Assembly (NCBI RefSeq): GCF_020382885.2
Contig: NC_058506.1
Location: 20,758,818-20,822,817, forward strand
Reading direction: 5' to 3'
DNA: 64,000 bases
Origin: Scatophagus argus
Taxonomy: Eukaryota > Chordata > Actinopteri > Scatophagidae
Shown: piece by piece, positions 38,599 to 53,500 of the stretch
Layout of the letters: the number at the start of each line of letters is the position of its first letter
Numbering within the stretch: the stretch's first letter is position 1
Made by a program: the position numbers and the translations under genes
Notes under the pieces: model-generated
Told to the model about the DNA's origin: nothing
What the model saw: the letters and a program-made list of their open reading frames with translations, nothing else
The model's database searches: none

Positions 38599-41500
38599 TC
38601 AATTATCCTTCGAGCTGTCGGTGACAGCGGCTGCGGGAGACGAGTTTTCCATACGACTACGGCGGTACAGACGGTAGCCCTTTCGGCAAAGCAGGACAAA
38701 CCAGTAGACCTGCGGTGCCAGGATGCACAAGTTGCCCAGGTTGGCGGATAGCGGCAGGTGGAAGGGCACGGTGTACAGAGGGATGCCATAGTGCTGGCCG
38801 TACACCCAGTACATGTAGGGGAAGAGAGCGATGCGGCACATGAAGAAGGTGAGCAGCACCATGCCGCCGTTGACCTTGTGCAGCCAGCAGTCCTGGAGGC
38901 TGAGCTGATGGGGGAGACAAAAAGAGGAAGGGATAAAAGAGGATTTTACAGTCGCAGTTAAGGTCACAGTGAAATAAAAACTAGATTTGTCTGAGTTCTA
39001 ATCCCGTTTCCACGTCTTAACTGTTCAGTTATGCTGCGTCAAGTTGAACTTTAGCCAAAGTTAAGCAGGCAAACTTGCTCTAATGACCAAAAGCAATCAT
39101 TCAGGGCCTTAACCTTAGCATGCTAACTGTGCACCTTTTAGCACGATAATGTCAGCATGTTCATTAGCATTAGCTTCATTAGCACTGATGATATAACATG
39201 GTGTTCAGTAGCTCATATTTATTATTTATAGTCTAACATATGAATATAATTTTTAATAAATAATACAGCAAAAAGCCCAAAACTTGAATTTGGTTGCAAT
39301 TTAAATGTCTGGGCAACAGCTGTAGTTAAGTCATCTAAAACAACAACGACCACACGTGATTCCTCTTTGATTTAAAAAGACGATGGGGACCCCTGGTCCG
39401 TCACTGTGAGCGGTAAAAACGTCTGGCAGAGTTTCTGTTAGTTCAGGTGTGGACAGAGACGCAGAGCTCTTTGTCTCTGCTGACACCAGGTGTCAGCAAA
39501 GGCCTGAGATCTCACGGTCCACTGATTTCATTGGGATTCACATTAAGACTCTTCTATTCTTAGATGCGGCTCTTCAGAAGCACACAGCCTCTGACTAAAC
39601 TGCACATTATGTGCTTGTCAAAGTGTACAGCAGGATGTAATGCCCACTGCTGTGGAGAGTGAACAGTGATGCAGCTTCTTAGCTGAATGCTACTGACTCA
39701 CTAGTGTTTTGGTTTTGTTTTTTTGGAACCTTAATTATTGATGACGCGGTGACAAGCCACGTCCCAAATGAAATGGATATAGTCAGCGTTTTGATGATGC
39801 AACGCACCGCACATCACCTGACAGGAACCCATGAAGAAACTGGATGAATGACTTTCTGTTACCCAGGCAACAGTCATAGCATTGATGCTACATATTAGGT
39901 CTTAGAACATCAACATAAAATTGTGAATGTAATTCTGCACACAGGTTTAAGAGATGCCTGAAAATGCTCACTTATATTTCACACAATATGCTTAAAAAGC
40001 AGATGAATTTGCTTCATACCATTAAAGTATGTTGGCACTGATGTAATTATAGTGACATTTTTTGGCAGATTAACAAATTTTGCTTTTCTACAGTAATTTT
40101 TCCATTGCAGCAACATATACAGCTGGCCCAGTGTGGCACATGTTTTCTGCACTGCTTGAATAATAATGATGCCATCGTGCTGGAAAGGAAACCACTATCA
40201 CATACTTGTCACAACAGTTTACGGTGATACAGGAAGCATTTTAAAACCACTTAAAATTCTTAGTAACCTTTGAAACATTCGGTTCTTGAGGAGGACAAAA
40301 GCAGCTTCTCATTTGTGGGCGCGTGAGCAGTGAACAGAGCTTTTTTGTTTTGCTTGGACCTCCGATGTGATCCTTGGCTTTGAAAGTAATGCTAGCTTGC
40401 ATTAGTAGGTAAGAAACTAGTTATTAGCAGCGCACATAAAGGCAGTTTAAAATCTGTTTCTTACAGATTTAGAGAGAGCAGTAACAGAACCTCTAAAATC
40501 TTTTTTCCCCCATCCATACAATTTTGGATAAATCCAAACTTTGCAGTCACTGCATGGTCAGCAAATGACTGTCAAACTCGGTTGTACGGTAATCGACCTG
40601 CAGTAACCGGCCAGGCTCACGACGTTAACTCATCACAGTCTCAAAACCTTTGGCTTTGAGGACGCCACGTACAATCCATGGCAGACGTCCCAGTCTGTGT
40701 CTGGTGAACGCACTTGTGCACATGCCGTCTCACCTGAATAAGTATCTTCCCCAGGGAGACGAAGGGCGTACTGAGCTCCGTCAGAAACAAGCAGCCGATG
40801 AAGAAATCCCCCTGGTCCTTTCTGAAGAACTGTGGAGCAGACAAACGGAGCACAAACACACACACACACAGAGTGAGCAAACAAACACACACATGGAAAA
40901 AAACACAGCTGACATTCAAGGACAACATCTGGGACAGTCTCAATGGAAACACCAAAGTCATGGGAAAATGTCAGGTTTTCAACAGACGTCTTTCGAAAGG
41001 GTGATTCGAGCACATTTGGAGTGAAGGTGCTGCAGCTATTTATCTTTATTTGAGTAAAAACAGCTCACAACATCCTGCGTTACAGGGTGTAAATACCACA
41101 TGTTGTCACAGCCCTCAAGTGGCTTTTGGTTCTCTATGAAGCCTATTTGAGATTTATTTGCTTGAACTGCTCCAAATTTAACAAAACAAACCCAGAACTG
41201 AAGTCCAGTCAACTCCACAAAGGAGGAGGATTCAGAGGACCTGAAAGCCAAATTCAACCTCCACCTTCTACCAAAATGACACCATCTCACCTCAATACAC
41301 ACACATTTGGGAAGCTCTTACCAGGAAGTTTCCCCTAAACCTGTTAGTAACATATAAACACCAACAGTAAGCTTGACGGTCAGCTGGTTAATAATAACGC
41401 GGCAGGTTGACTGTGCATATACGCACATAATGTCTACACATTGAACATTTCCCAACTGATAACAAGAACCAACAATGGTCCAATTTACTGGTAACCACAA

Positions 41501-44500
41501 AAGTACAAATACCTGGTGAAGAGTTAAAGATGGCCGCCTCTGAAAGTAATATTTCACTCAGTAAATACTTTCAAAAGTCAGCCAAGTGGAGTAAATTCCT
41601 TCAGCTATATTGCGAAGTTAATCTCTGTGTTTTTTTTTTGTCCAACAGCACAACCACAAAGGCAGAGAAGTGGAGTGATGTCCTGTACATAAGTAATGAA
41701 TGAAGCTTTCAAATATTGACCAGTGGCACAGTGCTGAGCCATTGGAGAGGCCATCCTAGAATAGGTGAGTCAGACTAGATGGATAAAAAGACTCCAGACA
41801 GAAAGCCGGCCTGGCTGTCTGGTAGCCTGGCTCGCTGTGTGCTGATGTTGAATAAAGCATGAGTAGCTACAGACGTGGCTTTGCCATCTGCCCGTGAAAC
41901 AATGACCGAGACCACAGCAAGGAACTTTACACCACGCCTAACAAACCACCTGGTTACCTCATTCCTCCCCCCACCTGCCATGGGCGTGTGCTGCCTTGTG
42001 TGTTTGAGATGCTACAAAACTTTACCCTGCACATATTTGGCATCTCAGACACCATTTAAACTCTTTATACTCTACTGAAAAATAACAGACTAGAGTTCAT
42101 CTTATGGAAGTCTTGTCATGTGAAATATGCCTCGTGCTCAATTCTGAGCCACATCAAAGTATTCTGTTGCACTGCTCAATCCTCGAGTTTGCCTGCAGCC
42201 ACTGAGCTAGTGTGTAAAAGGAATTATTTGAATTTGCTGCCACATACATTAGCCTGTGTGCAAATTAGATGCATTCAGAGCATGAGAACTGTGGTTAGCC
42301 GCGAGCTAAAAGGTTGACTTGAACGTGAAATCAATCACACACAATCCACCTGTAAAAACCTGGCAATCCTGACTAGATGTTGATGCAGCACAATGCGCCG
42401 TCATGAAAAACCTGCCTAATTGTAGGGCTACAATATAATGAGCAGGTTGTGATGACAGCAAACTAATTACAGCACTCCAAATGTGTTTCTCTGCAGTCAA
42501 ATCCTGACTCTCCTGCCTGCTAGCTCTGGGGTATTCTGAGTTATTACCGGGTCAGTATCTTTTAGGTCTGACCCTGATCTTCTGCCGAACGAGGCAACAC
42601 AATTATCACTGAGTCGGAGGCCAACTGACGGAAGCCCTTGCTGTTGCAACATCTGGGGCAAAACTCCCGGAAAAAACACAAGAGCACAGTTAGCGACGTG
42701 TTTAAATTGTTAACATCTGACTGGTCACACTGAACACTGCTCTATATGGTCAGTACGGAGGACTGATGCCAATCTGACGGGTTAAATTGGTGCATCGCCG
42801 TAAAAATAATTTAGGTGTCGGTCCGTAGCTTGAAAAACTTCAACTTCAGCTTCATTTGCCCACTAGCCGTATTATTAGCATTTACCTTTCAATGCTGAGT
42901 TGGTGGTCTCTTTTCACAGCAGATATGTCATAGCAGGAAAAGCACAAGTGAGAGTAATACTGTTAACAATGGCTCAGTCCCATTTAGGTATCCAGGCTAG
43001 TGGGGAAGTACGCACAATCCCTGGATTCTAAAACTGGCCCCTTTAAATGGAATCCAGCTATTAAATAACGCTATCATTTTACAGATGCACTTTTCCCTAC
43101 TGTATCATGTCAAAATATCTGCTGAGGATAAAGCTTGCTGTGAAAAATCAATCAATCAACACCATTTACAGCTCAAGCTTTGTTTTTTTTTCCTCCTACT
43201 GCTTAGCCTTTAATGGCTTGCTGGTTAAGTCTACCAGCTCATGTTATTAGAGTGGCATAAAGCTGATGAGTGAGGGAGGAGAAGAGGAGGAACAGAGGGA
43301 GGGATGGTGAGTCTAGAAAAAAAGACAGGATGACTGCAGCTGGAGCTGAATAATGTAGGGTAACGTGATCTCATATTGTCACTGACTGCCAGTGCAAACA
43401 AAGGGCCTGGTTTCCACTGCACCTGGCCTGCTAACCTGGAATACTACCTGGAAAGCAGAGTGGTTTTGTTACATGCGTCTGTAAACTTTAGGGGATGTAA
43501 AAACTCTATTCTGAAAGTCTGGAGCAGACATCTGATTAACAGAATTCAAGTGTGTGTTAAATTTATGCAGAAAACAGAAGAAATCCTTTCATACTTTGGC
43601 ATACATTTGACTGAAGAAGACTTAAAATGTCCTCTCAGTGGACTTTAACACTTCAGTAAGTTTTCGTCTATTGCTGCTTTCTTCTTCTCTCTCTCTCTCT
43701 CTCTCACTTAACATCCATCTGTATGTTCATCTATTCAAAACTTATTTTCTGTGCTTTGATGGCTTCATGTACGCCGAGATCTTTGCCTGGTTTTCATTTT
43801 TCTTCAGAGAACAAAATGCACCTTTCATTCCCTCTTCTGGTCCATTCTTATTGAGTCTGTCCATTTGCAACACCTACAATTCATGGATGTAAAAGAAAAC
43901 AATTGAGAATTATTTGTTCTAAGAAAGCAATCAATAATTAATAGCCTCCCATTCACTTTCATTTCCTGCTATTTATACCCTTAAAGCCTGAACGATTCCT
44001 TTGAACCAACAGAGCTGAACCAAGTATTCCACTCTGCTGCATAAACCTTCATGGTTAGACAGACACTTCAGTTTCAGGTACTGGTATCTAATGATAAAAT
44101 AAACACTGGCTGATCTGTGTTATCCACCTCCGAAACAACAAAGGACTTTATTGTCAAATTACTGGTTTTGGAAATTGCAAAAAAAAAAAAAATCCAATTC
44201 TTGCTTCCATAGGGCCTCAAATGTTACTCCAACACTTTTGCCCCACCCTCAGGAGCCCAACGTAATCTAATTTGCACAGTTTTCGTGTCACTTGATGCTT
44301 TAAATTCTGTCTTAAAGGTTCCGTCCAGGCAGAAAAGACAACTATCAACAACTTAATGAGACTCACAGGTAGTAACTGTGGTTTGTTGACTTGCTGTCGA
44401 AGCTAAGCGCTCGCATTGCCGTTCAAACGCACTTCAGTACACACATCAGGAAGTGAACTAAAAAAGTTCAGTCTGTTGCTGGTTCAAATTGCTGTTGCTC

Positions 44501-47500
44501 AGTTCATTCCCAGTCTGTACGACTGCTGTTTAAAAGGTTAACAGCTCAGCAGCTACTAACAGTCATCCTGCCATCATGATTGTTTTCTGTGGCTTTTGTG
44601 GCCTTTCAAGTGAATCCCAGCCGACCTGATAACGACGCTTTCAGCCACCAGTGAGATCAAAGTCCACTCACAAAAACACAAAAACAGCAAATGGGTCAGC
44701 AGCACTGATGGTTCAGCACAGTGAGACCGGTTTTGAGGTTCAGCGTTATGGACGGGTTCACACGTGCATCCAAGGCCTCTAATCCCTACAACACATAAGC
44801 TAGAAGCAGCTTCAAACCACATGTTGTGAGTGCTGAAAATGATTTGGTTGTGTGTAGCAGCTCTGAGGTTTTGTATACATAATAACGTGGTTAGATAATA
44901 GACGTTTTGAGGTTTGAACACTAATGTACCTCATATTATGTATATTTGACATTATTGCCAACCTACTTCCAAAGTATAACTTCTATTAAATTAAAACTTA
45001 ATGTCTTTTCACTACATCCATTTGCATCAGTTCAGGTTGAAACCTGACTTGAATATCACTTGATAAGTAATCCATGACAGCACTGGGTCCATTTGTTGTT
45101 ACCACTCATGTAATCATTAGGAGATAATGCAGCTTCAAACAAGGATTGATTTGAAAACAACGCGCTACATTACTGTACACACTAATAGCGCATTACTGGC
45201 AGCGGACAATACAAAAAGAACACATGACTTATCAGAAGTGAGCTTGCTGACTTTCTCGATCAATCTATTATTCTATATATCTGTATTATTTTGGTTCATA
45301 AAATATCGGAATAATGTTATAATTTTTTAAAGTTGACATAAAAACATTCCTTGTAACCAAAGGGATTCAGTTTCATCTGACTGTAGATGAAGACTGTGAT
45401 CAGTGATGCTAACAGTTTTAGCACCGCCGCTGACAGGTCAGTGATTCCTCCAGCAGCCAACGCAGCGAGTGATCCCTCACTACCTCATCAGAACCTCATC
45501 AACGCTGCCTCCCCTCCTCACCAGTGTGACAGGCAGCAGGATGGTGAGCAGGGCGATGTGGTGCAGCACCAGCAGGAACTCTCTGCGGACGAAGGAGTTT
45601 ACGGTCCTCAGCGAATGCTGCTTGTAGTCCTCGTGCCCTTTGACGCGGAAACGGTAGTAGTGACTGAGGTACATGGCGAAGATGTCGTAAGTCATGTAGG
45701 GCACACCGTACCAGATGACGAAGTAGGTGGCCAGCCAATGCCTGGGGAAGAAAGGAAATACACGTAAATACTCTGCACCTGCGCTCCACATTATGAATCG
45801 CATTAAGATTGGTATCTCATTTCATGCTACCGTCTCATTTTCACGTGTCAGTGATTTGGTTGTGTTTGTATTAATGGGAGATCGGTTGCATCAAACCATG
45901 CGCTACCAAATTATCCACAAGCCGTTTCCTAAAAAGACAACTGTGAGGTACTACATGTGAAAACCAGCACACATGAAGCCAAAACATTTTCTTCTGTTAC
46001 TTCTCTGGGCTTCAGTTTTTTGGGGCACAGGCCACACTTGGCTATGACTGAGTTAGGTGACATTTTTTTATATAATTCTTGACTACACACACAAGAAACA
46101 CAAGTTCAAAAGGCGCTCCAAAGAGGGGTCCAGAGACTTGTTAATGATTCTCAATTTGACCACGATCCTACCGAACATGGTCAGCCTCACAGTCGGCACC
46201 AGCAGATGCTAAACTGAACGAGTTTCAGTGGAAGCGAAACACACGCAGGCCGACACTCCTATATGCTTTGCCTCTCTCACGTAATCATGCGAATGCTTTA
46301 AGGCAGGCTTACATAAGTACAGTGTAGAAAACAACTTGGAGGGCTGCAGCAGTCTAATGAGCACCGATTACAGTGATGGTTAATTATGTGGACAGAACGG
46401 CGTAAAGCTGCAGGGCAGAGCTGAGCTACTGACCTCTGACCTCTGGCTGGCTGCTTTAGCTCTTAAGGTCAGTGAATGGAGATTAAGAGCAGTAAGGCAC
46501 AAAAAAAAGCAGCTCAGGCTAAAGCGAAGGCGACACGAGCTGATTCTGTGGTGTGTATTCGCTGTAATCAAAGCAACGGAAAATACATATGAACTAATTT
46601 TGTAAGCACACACATAAATACTCCAGTGAGATTACACGAAATAAGGGATGGTTCCTTTTTATTTTTATTTCTACAACTTTAACCATGTTTCCAGAGCTTC
46701 AGGCATAATTTCTATTTGTTAAAATGAAGAAACTCAAACAGTCAGCTTTCCATTCAAAGCACCACTTGTCACATGTCACATTACCTGTACCTTATGTATT
46801 TGGAGAGTAAACCAAAAGTGATTGCTTTGTGTCGACTGATCACACAAGCAAAACAGCACACAGGACACTGTTAGCTAATCATAGACACGTCGGCCTACTG
46901 TATGTGTCAGCTGGTGAGAAACTGCATCACAGACAAGCCTTGAGGTAGTTTTGAAACAATGATGAAGATTATTTTTCACAGGTAAAATGTCTGGCTGCAT
47001 TCCCAGATCTCAGTAATTTCTTTGCTGAATACAATATTTTCATAACTAACTTGAAATTATGGCAAATAAATGGCCCAAGCTGTAATAAACGAACATTTTC
47101 CTTTAAAGGAGTACTGATCAGTTGAGCTTTTCTGTGGTAAGAACACAAACACATCATTTTTGTGTTAGTATGGGGTATAACAACAACACATTGTGAAGCT
47201 AAAGCATCAGGATATGGAGATGTGTGAACCTCCGGTACTGGTTCCTCAGTCCAGGAGGTTGTTCTCCTTGCAAAGCCTCGTAACGTTACCGCAGCCGAGG
47301 CAATGAAGGCTAAATGAAGTGACAGATTGTGATGGAGTATTAGAGTCTTCATGGGTCTGACTCTGGAGCATGTGTCTGATAAGCTCCAGGCCTTGTGCGC
47401 GTCACAGGACAGCAGAACTGAGCAGCGCTGTGGAGGAATTAAGCTGTGTGGGCGAAGGGGAGGGGCGGCGCAGATTAGCAGCCTGAAACTGGGCCTGCCC

Positions 47501-50500
47501 GGGTCTGGCTGCTGACTCGGTAGGATTAGCAGGGCTAGCATTAGCCTAGCGTCACACTTTCCTAAACTACACTGAGAGGCTAATGCTATGCTAACAGCAG
47601 CTTGCTGCTGAGTGGATGGAGTCAGTTCTCCAGTGTGTGGCACAAGTCCTTGATCTTATGGATTCCCCTGTAAATGCACACAGACAGGGAAGTCCCTCCC
47701 CAGTTCTTGCTTCTAATAATCTGGCATGGCTTTGATTGGGTCTAACCTGTCGTTGATGATGTTCCCCCGACATGAGGAGACAACGATGACTCCTGCCGTG
47801 GTTGCCATGATGGCATGGATGGAGGACACCAGTCTGAGAAAAACACATAAAAAAAAGGTTCATTCATTAGTCACACTTCAGGCAGTCACAGAATCAGATA
47901 AAGATAACACTAGGATGTGTCTCATGTTGCTAGACTTGGTTGCCACCAATCAGTCTGCAGGCTGACCACTTAGGTCCAGACTGAAATTTTTTTTTGACAT
48001 AAAATTTTGTGCAGCACCATCATCAAATCACAAATGATATTCACATTAGCCTCAGCTGGATTATTTTGGTGCTAATTAATAACTGTTGACACTCTAAACT
48101 AAGGTGGTGAACGTGAGGTCTTTGAGAGCACGTCAGCATGTTGATGTTAGCATGTAGCTAAAAGCACACATGCCCAAGACTCTCCGTCTTATTGTACTGC
48201 TCGTGAAATATCTTTAAATGTTGCCTTCTCTGGTTTTACATACGGATATTTATGTCCTGTGTTTTTATTAGCAGCACTGGTTTTCATTAGGGTTAGAGCA
48301 CTTCAGCAGGTTCACGTCTGTAATGCGCTACAGCTCTTTAAACCTCCATGAAACCAGCCTGCAGGATGTACTCTCAGCCTTTTGTCTCGCCATGGGAGTA
48401 AATGTGTTGATGTATAAATTATGAGTATGACACTCGCTGGAAATTCAAAACTGTATTTCCCCCCACCTCCAGTCCATCAAAAGATACTTTAGTAGGGTAA
48501 CTCTGGGACACAAAGAAAAACATGTTAACCACCTGCAATGTTAAATGAAAGGAACATTAATTATGAAACCCGTCATGCTGGTCTAACCCAGGAAATGATT
48601 TTGATTTGTTGGCATATCCGTGTGATGACAGCTCTATGAACACGGTTGTACTTAAAGTAGGTCAAGTTTTTAAAAAGTGACCGTTCAGGCAGTCTGGACT
48701 ACAAGTTCAGTGTACCATCATGGGATTAGCAGTGCTTGGCCTCCACTTTCCCCGTCTATAAACAGACCTGTGACACAGGAGATCCTGGTACATCTCTATT
48801 TGAAGTGTCACCGTGCGAGGTGGCGTAAGGCACACATGACATTCACAGGCGTTGCATCTTCAGGGTGTTGTGAATTTATGGCCCTGTTGACGGTGATGTT
48901 CTGCGGAGAAAACTTTTTCCCTTCCTGATGGTTCAACAGAGTTAATTTTTGGCCGTTTTAAAACAGGACGCTGGATTACATCACCAATCTGAATGGCTGC
49001 TTTTGCTCAGACAAGCTTTCTCCCTGGCTGTTCTCCAACTTGGCAGCACTGACAGTAAGCCGCCTTCAAATCAGAAAACATGTAATTCATTCCTCGACGC
49101 TCATTGCAGCCATAAGAGACAGTCGTCCCTTTAACACACCACTGCATTTAAATGTCTTAAGTTTAAACCAGCACCTTGTGGGCCCAGTTCACATCATCAC
49201 CCACCGCAATGGATGAAAGGAAACAAACAAACGAAAAAACGCAGTTTACCTTGTGAAACAACATTACTCAACTTCTGCCTGTCGCAGATGAGAGGAAAAC
49301 GCATTTGAATCTTTACATGTTCTTGTGCTCAAAATTAATTAACTGCACTAGAACAGGAGTAGTCAGATTTGAGCTACGGACCATCAATTAATTCTAACAA
49401 CAGAAATGAATCAGATTTGCACTCATATAGGACCGCACTCCTGGAGACTCAGTCAAGAAGTCAGAAATGTTATCCTTTACAGTAATTAGAAAGATGCTGG
49501 TAGCAAGGTGATGTCAGCCAGCTGATCAGGATAACTAAAGGGTCAAACCGCAGTGACTTTTTTATTTTTTTTCCTGGCAAGAATCTACCTTTGACACTTG
49601 TTCCTGACATAGTATGCAAAGTACAAATTGTCACAAAACCCAGGACCCAAGCCAATACAACGGGAGCCTGATCATATCTGATTAGAGTGACCCAGAGCGA
49701 CTCAGGTACTCAGATCTGAGCTGGTAGGAACCAAGAGGGCCTGTGAATTGCCCAAGTGCAAGAAAAACGCAAGACTTTTAGTCCTGGATTAAATAATGAC
49801 TAGTTTTACAAGGCTAATAAAGACTGCTTTCCTTCTCTTTTCTTACCAAGTTACAGTGTGTTGCCAATGGCAAGACTGAAAAACAAAGAGTGCATTTGTG
49901 CGCTTTCCTGCTTGAACCTGCTGCCACCTCACACCAATCTCCATGGGAATGCAGCCATGACACCAGCATCGGCAAGGCAACCAACGCCACATGACCAGCA
50001 ACTACAAAATGACGGGCCCAAGCAGGAAAAGACTAACTGGACACTCTCTCCCTCTCTCTCCTCTTCCCCTACAATCTTCACCTCCCCCAACACATATTTT
50101 ATCCCCACGCCTCACTGCCTTCCAGGACTGTATGGTCACATACTCCATCACGAGACCCAGATTTTACACAGTCCATTCATTGTGTGGCCGGCAATAACCT
50201 CCACTCTCCCTCTCTGTCTGCTGATGAAAGGCTGACGTCGATGGGGTGAGGAGCGTGTGGAGGGGAAAAAGGGAAGAATGTCCCGCTGCCTTGTTCGGCA
50301 ATGTTGTCTTTTCTTTTCCTGCTGTGTCAGGCCAGTGAACAACCTCAGCTTCCCTTTCACTACAAGCACGTCTTCCTACCGATACACTCGGCGGTTCGTG
50401 TTCTGTCACATGCACAGTGCGTCTGACGGTCGGTCAGTAAACGGGGGATGTAATCTGCGAGTCCACTGCTGCTGCAGCGGAGCGCAAGGAAAAGTGACAG

Positions 50501-53500
50501 CAGAGGCAAAAACAAAACAAAACAATGAGAGTAAAGTGCATTTCGTGACATGGAGGAAGACTCTCGCAATCGCAATCCCTCGGTCGCACGAAATGGATGC
50601 ATCACTAACCGCACTGACTAACTTTGACTGTCATAAGTGAACAGTTAATCAATTAGACAATTGAGGGAAAACTTTTTTGATGCTTGTTTAAATACCAGTT
50701 AGTTCCAGCTTCTTAAATTTATCAAACATTAGTTGAAGTTCTAAATGTAAGTAAAATCTGGCTGATTCATCTTAAGGCAAACAACCGTCAATGTGAAGAG
50801 AAAAAAAAAAATTAAAACATATATATTTTTTTTAGAAAGGTATCGGCCATTTCAAAGCAATTAAAGGAGTAGCCGATACCTTGTCCACCCACTTTTATGT
50901 ACAATGATGTCATCATCTAATTAAGAGAGTTCTTGAAGTAACATCCATGTCAGAAAGAGTGTTTGGACGCTTTTCATCCGAGACCTGCTGTACAAGTAGA
51001 CTGTGTAGTACAGGCAACGTATACTGCAGGTACACAGCAGTTATAACCGTCCAGCAGTCCTTACATCAAGAGCACTGCTGCTGTTTGAAACTTTAAAGGC
51101 ATATGGTAACCGTAGCCACGAGACTTTAACGCTTAGCGTGCGCCGGGTGATGCTGAGCTTTATAATCCCTTGTGAAGTCAAGTGTTTTTCTTCAAAGTAG
51201 GTTAAGGTCGCACCTGGTACTCTAAGAGACCCTTAAAGTTGATTTTATATTTTCATTTTTGGTGACTGCTTCAGTTTTTCAGCACTGCCCTGCTTCTGCA
51301 CCTGTCAATCAAGAAATCGGTTCAGGTCAGGTCATTACTGCTCACACTTATTATACTACATATGAGTTCCTGTGCGGCAGGCCGAGCTCACGCCGAGTCT
51401 TTACTGGGGAAAAAACTAGAGTGCAAAGTAAACTGTATGATCTAAGCTGAAACAATTACTCAATTAGTTCAAAATAAATGAGCAACAACTCTGATATTTG
51501 ACTAAACTCATTTTTACCCCAAGCTCAAATGCCAACTATTATACACTTCCAGCATCTCAATTTTAAGCACCTGCTTCCTTTCTTTATTTTGTCTGAAAAC
51601 TAACTGCACTTTTTTGAAGACCAAATGCTTCATCAAACAGAATTACTGGTAGATTATTTGGCATTGCAAACGGTTGCTAGTTTTCAGCCCCAACACCATG
51701 TGCTTCCCTTCAGAACCTCCAAACCCACACCAAAAATTATATATTTGTTTAGAATAGCAAAAGTGCCCCCTGTTTTTCATCCTTTTCACAATTCTGTTTT
51801 AATGGCATTTAAATGGTAGCAAATAAGGGGAAAAAGGCTTTCTTTACTGTTGGATGCTGGATATTGAACAGCCTTGTAGTTTAAAGGAATGACAGCATCT
51901 TGAGGTACAGAATGGCAAAGCGAAGTGTTAGATGTAACCTGTCAAAGCGTCCATCACTAGCTGGCTTTCTTAAATGCAAACGATCCGGTGGTCCTATTAA
52001 CAAACAAACAAATATCGAATAACAAATATATGTTCACTTCTGAGCTAAGTGGCTGCTGTTGTAATAAAACAACGGACATCTGTGGACAGAAGATGAACGG
52101 TTGTGTCAATGTTTGCTACCTCACCAACTACAGTCAATTAAAGTATTAGTGCAAACATGAAGGACATTACATTATGTTAATTATCATAGTATTGCGTTTT
52201 ATGTCTGAGCGTCGTTACATCTGAGAAACATTTTGTTTGATGATGCTTTCGAAAGGTGCCGCATAAATCAAGCTACTTATGCAAGTAACATGTAGACATA
52301 AGCTTCAACCTTCTTGGAAGAGGCAAGATAAAATATATATACATACATACATATGTTTAGTGATGCTTTTTATGAAGGAAAGAAAGCATGTATGGACTTA
52401 TTCCACATTGTACATTTCAACAACTACACAGGCACTTCAATAGGATGAAGCCTGGTGAATCTCTTGAAGCTGATCCACGGAAAGACAAAGACATTAGCGT
52501 GATCCAAGCGTGTAGACGGGCTACAGCAGAATTCAGAGGCTGGTTTAGCGGTGAACAAGCCGTGTCACAGCCCCTCAGGCATGGACGCTTGTCTGAAAAA
52601 CATTTTCCGTTAGAGGAGCATTAGTAAATTAGTGGAAGCGTTATTCAGGAGGGGAGTTCAGTGTTTTCCAGTGCATAGCTAACTCAGCAGTCGGCCCTGA
52701 CCGGAGCTCAGAGGAGGATTAGCCAGACTGACAGCGTACAAATGAGCACTGAACTGGACTGTGGACACGTGAGCAAGTCACCCTGACCCACACACGGTCA
52801 CTAACTGTACTAACTATTACTACTTTGCAACTGAAAAGGATGCACAAGCAATGAATTACTCATTTATGAGAACAACAAGGATGAAGTTTCTAATGAAGGT
52901 TCGTGTTTGTTCACACAGAAATGAGCAGATACCAGACCGCTTGGTGGACACAAGCTTTAAAGAACCGTCATCAAAACACGCATGCTGAACAGAACTTTGA
53001 GAAATCGCAGATAACATCTGTGAAAGGCAGATCACTTTCAAACACAACTGCTCAATGTGCACTTATGTTTTGGTATTTGTCAGTGTTCTCTGGCTGAGTT
53101 TCCCAAACAGAGATAGGTAGAGAGGTAGTTTTTTTAAAAAATTACATTTAAATAAAGAAAGACTTGAAAAAGAAAAAGTACACTCACACGTTGAGTCAGC
53201 TGTTACAGTAAATTCAGATGCTTTGAGGTGTCTCAATTGCAACCAGGAGTAAGTGCAGACTAGTTAGCAAGAAAGCGGAGGAGACCAAACTGCTAGTTAA
53301 AAGTCATAAACTGTTGCAATGAACCATCAAAAGCAATATTAAAGCAGTTTAAAATAAACAGATAAATTCCAAATAAAAATAAGTAGTCTCCATGTGGTGG
53401 TAGAACATGCAGACTTGACTGACCTTAACTAAACGGTGACAGTTCAGCTGGATTGAAATTTTTGCAATATGCAACATCGGCTTCCATATTAATTAATTAA

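Noticed and set aside
40650..41024. Plus-strand 124-aa open frame
   Set aside because: It is antisense to the tlcd3 exon at 40734-40829 and runs through a CA microsatellite.
45387..45767. Plus-strand 126-aa open frame
   Set aside because: It is antisense to the TLC-domain exon at 45522-45741, which has conserved residues and splice sites in the minus frame.
46969..47643. Minus-strand 224-aa open frame, the longest in the window
   Set aside because: It lies in a tlcd3 intron, has no recognisable domain, and its composition (Ser, Leu, Cys and His rich) looks like random read-through. No splice-site or conservation evidence supports it.
49858..50640. Cluster of overlapping open frames on both strands (up to 127 aa)
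   Set aside because: It is a pyrimidine-rich intronic stretch of tlcd3. No frame shows family similarity or exon borders, and opposite frames are equally open.
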